A stretch of 18,322 nt of DNA. It comes from Bacillota bacterium. GTDB taxonomy: Bacteria > Bacillota_I > Bacilli_A > RFN20 > CAG-826. A program made the translations under genes and the position numbers. A model generated the notes under the pieces. It was not told where the DNA came from and searched no databases. It saw only the letters and a list, made by a program, of their open reading frames with translations. Positions 15,384 to 18,322 of the stretch are shown here, one piece after another; the first letter of the stretch is position 1, and every line of letters starts with the position of its first letter. Location: the NCBI GenBank assembly GCA_023396795.1, contig JAEWUY010000079.1, forward strand, positions 1-18,322, written 5' to 3'.

Positions 15384-15742
15384 AAATTCATTATAAATCC
15401 TAATAGAAAAATATACACGTAGGGATTATAAAGGAATAGGGGAATTACCTAATTAGTAGATATTTAGTACTCTATTATAGCGTTCTTATTGTGGAGAACT
15501 TTCAAAAACAAAAACACATTCGCTGTTTATGGCTATAATGAAAAGCAAAAAACCATCGATGAATACTACAAATCATATTATATGGTTTACATAATGGAGG
15601 TTATGCGAAGTAATGGATATTGCGCTACAATTGCTTAAGAGGTCATTTTATGGAATTCACCGCTAGAATAAGAAAACATTCATCTCTCTTTTTTAGACTA
15701 TCATTCGAAATTACTTTTCGGATTCGATGTTGCCAATATAAA
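15384..15742. other. Gene-poor gap with short or decayed reading frames
   Basis: No convincing gene fills this stretch. On the plus strand, one frame is open from 15468 to a TAA at 15636-15638 (containing GYNEKQKTIDEYYKSYY and ending MRSNGYCATIA), then continues after two in-frame stops with HLSFLDYHSKLLFGFDVANIK, which looks protein-like. Eleven bases after the first stop, an ATG at 15650 with AAGAGGT six bases upstream opens a 53-codon frame. That frame runs through the terminator and the antisense end of rsfS to 15811, so it is doubtful. TATAAT occurs at 15534-15539 (plus) and at 15474-15479 read on the minus strand. This may be a decayed gene or a non-coding leader; no tRNA or known RNA is recognised. 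Confidence 0.35.
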
Positions 15743-15777
15743 AACCACCAAAATATTTTTAAGGTGGTTATTTATTT
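15741..15777 (-). terminator. Bidirectional intrinsic terminator after rsfS
   Basis: AACCACC (15743-15749) and GGTGGTT (15763-15769) form a perfect 7-bp stem around a 13-base AT loop. On the minus strand the stem runs directly into a T-rich tract (TTTTTATATT), 13 bases after the rsfS stop, so it ends the yqeH-rsfS operon. On the plus strand ATTTATTTTTC follows, so it can also stop transcription from the left. Confidence 0.8.
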
Positions 15778-15779
15778 TT

Positions 15780-16103
15780 CTATCGTCTTGCTAATATTTT
15801 TTCGAGGCTAATTCGTTCGCGTTCTTCTTTTGAGAAAATATTTACGATGACATGATACGCATCAACGAGAATCCAACCTGAGGCTTCATTACCCTCGACA
15901 TGGTTAACGGATCCTTTCATACTTTCGATTTTTTCGACAACTGCATCTTTGATCGCATTCATCTGCCGTGTGTTCGTGGCCGTAACGAGAATGTAATATT
16001 CGCTAAACGGCGTGAGCTCGCGGACATCGATGAGTTGAACGTCCTCGCCCTTTGTTTCTTCTAAAAGCTTTAGGATACCTTGTGTGTACTTATCTGGACT
16101 CAA
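15780..16103 (-). CDS. rsfS: Ribosome silencing factor RsfS
   Basis: RsfS (YbeB/Iojap/DUF143) binds L14 on the 50S subunit and blocks subunit joining when nutrients are short. The 107 residues show the typical ETKGEDVQLIDVRELTPFSEY segment, then YILVTATNTRQMNAI, and the late GWILVDAYHVIVNIFSKEER segment, at normal length. The start is a TTG at 16103-16101, supported by AAGGGG eight bases upstream and by the family's usual N-terminus. It overlaps the end of nadD-yqeK by 14 bases. The gene order matches the Bacillus yqeG-rsfS cluster, where rsfS also follows yqeK. A terminator follows 13 bases after the stop. Confidence 0.95.
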   Translation of the reverse strand: MSPDKYTQGILKLLEETKGEDVQLIDVRELTPFSEYYILVTATNTRQMNAIKDAVVEKIESMKGSVNHVEGNEASGWILVDAYHVIVNIFSKEERERISLEKILARR

Positions 16104-17208
16104 TTTCTTTCCCCTTCCCTAAATATAGTTTCATGCAGGCATCAGTTAACGGATTATTAATATCTTTGCCATTGGCAAGAAGATAATCGCGATTAGCACT
16201 CAACACAATTACAAAACCAAGATAATAGTTTTGATAACAACTCTTAATTAAAGAACGCGAATCGAATCCACGCAAAGGATCAATTTTGTCGGCGGCATAG
16301 ATAATTTTACCAAGCGGACTCATGTGTGGCTTACCAGTTGCATGGAAACGGATTGCATCCAGTATTTCCTCGTCCTTAATGCCAAAATCTTTTTCGGCCA
16401 AATATGAACCAACAAATTGATGATAGGCAAAAGGTGGTAGGTTAACATAATCTTTAAACTGCTTTTTCATAATCGCGATCGTTTGTTCAGTATTCATACC
16501 TTTGCCTAAGTCGTGTAATAAACCCGCAACATAAGCTTTCTGGTATTCTGGACGCTCGTTCTTATGGGCGATAGAACGCGCTAAATGCGCTACAGAAAGA
16601 CAATGTTCAAAACGTTTCGGATCAAGGTAATTAGCAATTTTCTCTATATAATAGAGACGATTCTTTTCAATATATTCTAAAACGCTTGAGGGAGTGTCGA
16701 TTGACTGCAAATTGCGAATTTTGGTTGATGAGACTTCGCCAGTGTGCTGATAAGGTAAAATTTCGATTTGGAATTTCCTAGTTACGTTTTCGTCAACTTT
16801 GATTTCGGGGCGCGGAATATAAACGACCTTAACGAGTTTGACTATTTCCTCGGGGTTTTTCCACTGCTCAAATTGATTGACCTGATCGGCGCCAATTAAT
16901 AAGTAAATCTGTTTATTAGGATATTTCTTAACAAAATAACGAACAGTATCAATCGTATAATTAATTTCATCTTCTGAACGAAGTTCATAGTCAGAGATAA
17001 TGGATCCCGATGTACCATTTTGGCGAATTGCTAATGTCAGCATTTTTAAGCGATGATTAATTCCTGCTTCAGGATTTTTCCAGCGCGGGCTTTTACTTGG
17101 CACAAAAACAACATCCGCATTTAATAAAAAACTTGCGGCGTTGGCCATTCTTATGTGTCCATTATGTACAGGATCGAATGATCCACCAAAAAGAATTAAG
17201 TTTTCCAT
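16090..17208 (-). CDS. nadD: Fused nicotinate-nucleotide adenylyltransferase (NadD) and YqeK-type HD phosphohydrolase
   Basis: The 372-residue protein joins two enzymes that are separate adjacent genes in Bacillus. Residues 1-185 are NadD, which makes deamido-NAD from nicotinate mononucleotide and ATP: the nucleotidyltransferase motif GGSFDPVHNGH (8-18), LIGADQVNQFEQWKN (104-118) and SSTKIR (160-165). Residues 190-372 are a YqeK-type HD domain with all metal ligands visible: His202, His232-Asp233 in LLHDLGKG, His263, His289 and Asp307. YqeK proteins have been reported as diadenosine tetraphosphate (Ap4A) hydrolases. The same fusion occurs in Mycoplasma. No stop or frameshift lies at the junction. 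The start shares one base with the yhbY stop (TAATG), with no strong ribosome site, so translation is coupled. Confidence 0.95.
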   Translation of the reverse strand: MENLILFGGSFDPVHNGHIRMANAASFLLNADVVFVPSKSPRWKNPEAGINHRLKMLTLAIRQNGTSGSIISDYELRSEDEINYTIDTVRYFVKKYPNKQIYLLIGADQVNQFEQWKNPEEIVKLVKVVYIPRPEIKVDENVTRKFQIEILPYQHTGEVSSTKIRNLQSIDTPSSVLEYIEKNRLYYIEKIANYLDPKRFEHCLSVAHLARSIAHKNERPEYQKAYVAGLLHDLGKGMNTEQTIAIMKKQFKDYVNLPPFAYHQFVGSYLAEKDFGIKDEEILDAIRFHATGKPHMSPLGKIIYAADKIDPLRGFDSRSLIKSCYQNYYLGFVIVLSANRDYLLANGKDINNPLTDACMKLYLGKGKEIESR

Positions 17209-17489
17209 TAATTAACCGCTCTTTTTGGACTCGGCCGATATACAACAATCGTTTTACCAATGATCTTGATTAGTTCGCAACTAAGGCGGTTACAAATAAT
17301 CGCCGCCAAACTTTCAACTTCACCGCTAACATTTTTATTAATGCTAATTTTTATTAGTTCATTTGCTATTAAGGCTTTATCAAGCATGTCAAAAACTTTA
17401 TCAGTTAAGTTATCCTTGCCAATAATGTATTTAGTTTTAAGTTTATTACTTAAAGCAAATAATTCCTGTCTTTGTTTATTACTTAACAT
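17208..17489 (-). CDS. yhbY: YhbY-type RNA-binding protein (CRM domain) for ribosome assembly
   Basis: YhbY (YqeI in Bacillus) is a small CRM-domain protein that binds pre-ribosomal particles during assembly. The 93 residues from MLSNKQRQELFALSNKLKT match the family: the helix after the start, IIGKDNLTDKVFDMLDKAL (a variant of the GKxGLT loop), then a strand with ELIKISI and the terminal IIGKTIVVYRPSP. The longer open frame to 17564 is rejected because the family starts at this MLSNKQR. A GAGGTC site lies 11-12 bases before the ATG. The start overlaps the yqeH stop region by 11 bases. aroE, which sits between yqeH and yhbY in Bacillus, is absent. Confidence 0.92.
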   Translation of the reverse strand: MLSNKQRQELFALSNKLKTKYIIGKDNLTDKVFDMLDKALIANELIKISINKNVSGEVESLAAIICNRLSCELIKIIGKTIVVYRPSPKRAVN

Positions 17490-18322
17490 GCAGTATTTTA
17501 GACCTCGTTGTATAAAAGGAAACACTCTTAGGAACGTATAGACGGAATGTCTGATTATTGCCAATGAATGAGAACCAACCTAAGCCATTCACGCCAATAT
17601 CGCGAGAACCCTCTTCATCGATGACAATATCATAAATATCAAAGTCCTTAAGGCTTTGGACATTTTTCGATGTCGGTTTGAGTAGGTTTTTGTTAAGAGT
17701 TTTTAAGAAAAGATTATTGGGCTCGAGCGTCACGATTTTCTTTAATTCAACATCATCAGAAAAATAACATCCCACCGCTGTTTTTTCGCCTTCGACTAAT
17801 TCTAGACGAGCTAAACCACCGACAAATAGAGATTGGCCCTTTGCCAAAGTAAAGGAGCGTTTCTCAATCTTCTTTACTGGTACGATAGCTTTTAAAACTT
17901 GTTTTTCGACTTTTTCAAGAATTGAGGTATCGTTGCCAAGCCCAGGTGTGTCATAAAAATAAGTTGATTGGTCAATCGGTATTTGCATAACCTTAAGATT
18001 TGTCCCTGGATAATTTTGGGTGACAATATTAGTTCGACTAACATTTTTGTATTCTTTAAGAAAAACTTCCATTAACGTTGTTTTACCCGAATGTTTTTGA
18101 CCAATAATATAGACATCTCTTCTGCGGCGCAGTTCTTTAATTGTGTCGATTAATTCACGTATATTGTAATTTTCTGAAGCACTGACGAGTTTGACATCAA
18201 GAACTTTAAGCTCTTCGACTCTCAGTCGATGAGCGACGTATTCTTTAAGCTGTTCATCATCGATTTCCAAAGGCATAATATCGCGTTTATTGGCGATAAC
18301 TAAAATATCTAAACCTGATAAC
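17479..18322 (-). CDS. yqeH: YqeH-type circularly permuted ribosome-assembly GTPase (5' partial)
   Basis: The frame is open to the window edge, so the N-terminus, including the expected zinc finger, is cut off; about 281 residues remain. The GTPase motifs come in permuted order, as in YqeH: G4 NKRD in VIANKRDIMP (partial residues 9-18), G5-like VSAS (46-49), then the P-loop GQKHSGKT (74-81), PGTNL (switch region) and G3 DTPG (124-127). SLFVGGLARLELVEG in the C-terminal domain is a YqeH signature. YqeH supports assembly of the 30S subunit. The P-loop reads HSGKT where YqeH usually has NVGKS, a mild divergence. Translation is coupled to yhbY. Confidence 0.93.
   Translation of the reverse strand, partial: LSGLDILVIANKRDIMPLEIDDEQLKEYVAHRLRVEELKVLDVKLVSASENYNIRELIDTIKELRRRRDVYIIGQKHSGKTTLMEVFLKEYKNVSRTNIVTQNYPGTNLKVMQIPIDQSTYFYDTPGLGNDTSILEKVEKQVLKAIVPVKKIEKRSFTLAKGQSLFVGGLARLELVEGEKTAVGCYFSDDVELKKIVTLEPNNLFLKTLNKNLLKPTSKNVQSLKDFDIYDIVIDEEGSRDIGVNGLGWFSFIGNNQTFRLYVPKSVSFYTTRSKILHVK

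Noticed and set aside
15400..15740. tRNA or other structural RNA gene in the gap
   Set aside because: No acceptor-stem pairing, T-loop sequence or known RNA motif was found by eye.
15468..15811. Toxin-antitoxin pair formed by the two short frames
   Set aside because: The first frame lacks a credible start, and the second runs through a strong terminator and the antisense end of rsfS; neither has a recognisable domain.
17490..17564. N-terminal extension of YhbY by 25 residues
   Set aside because: The extra residues lie in the yqeH coding sequence and have no family counterpart. The ATG at 17489 gives the normal YhbY start.

Overview
The window is ordinary, densely packed, AT-rich chromosomal DNA from a low-GC Gram-positive (Firmicutes-type) bacterium, most likely a host-associated or streamlined Bacilli/Mollicutes-like lineage. 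Gene orders rel-hisS-aspS, asp23/yqhY-nusB-xseA-xseB-dxs, xerD-deoB and yqeH-yhbY-nadD-yqeK-rsfS are classic Firmicutes arrangements. A fused NadD-YqeK protein, very short gaps and missing members of familiar clusters (dtd, folD, ispA, argR and recN are not here) point to a reduced genome. TGA is a true stop: nusB, dinB and the 4-TM gene end in TGA, two of them inside ATGA overlaps. The Mycoplasma code is therefore not used. The taxonomic placement is inference.

Layout, plus strand. Positions 1-141 hold the 3' end of a Rel-type (p)ppGpp synthetase. A palindrome and a near-consensus promoter then lead into hisS-aspS. Next come tkt, an Asp23/Gls24-family gene with a hairpin over its stop codon, and an overlapping chain: a 4-TM membrane protein, nusB, xseA and xseB, then dxs. 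The dxs terminator physically overlaps the apparent dinB promoter, which seems to start a leaderless dinB message. dinB overlaps xerD. deoB follows, with a lipoprotein and a permease of an ABC importer that has no ATPase gene here.

Layout, minus strand. A small CPCC-type zinc-ribbon gene (15183-15383) carries the plus-strand operon's terminator inside its coding sequence. About 360 bases without a convincing gene follow (15384-15742), with short or decayed reading frames. A bidirectional terminator closes the minus-strand operon yqeH (cut by the window edge)-yhbY-nadD/yqeK-rsfS, devoted to ribosome assembly and silencing and to NAD synthesis.

How the genes fit together. The content is mostly housekeeping: two tRNA synthetases, ribosome and transcription factors (NusB, YhbY, YqeH, RsfS), DNA maintenance (ExoVII, Pol IV, XerD) and sugar-phosphate metabolism. 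Transketolase and phosphopentomutase meet at pentose phosphates, and Dxs draws triose phosphate into the MEP isoprenoid pathway. I see no CRISPR array, prophage, insertion sequence or defence island, and no clearly new system. The least explained items are the 4-TM protein before nusB, the ATPase-less importer, genes that seem to lack Shine-Dalgarno sites, and the 15.4-15.7 kb gap.
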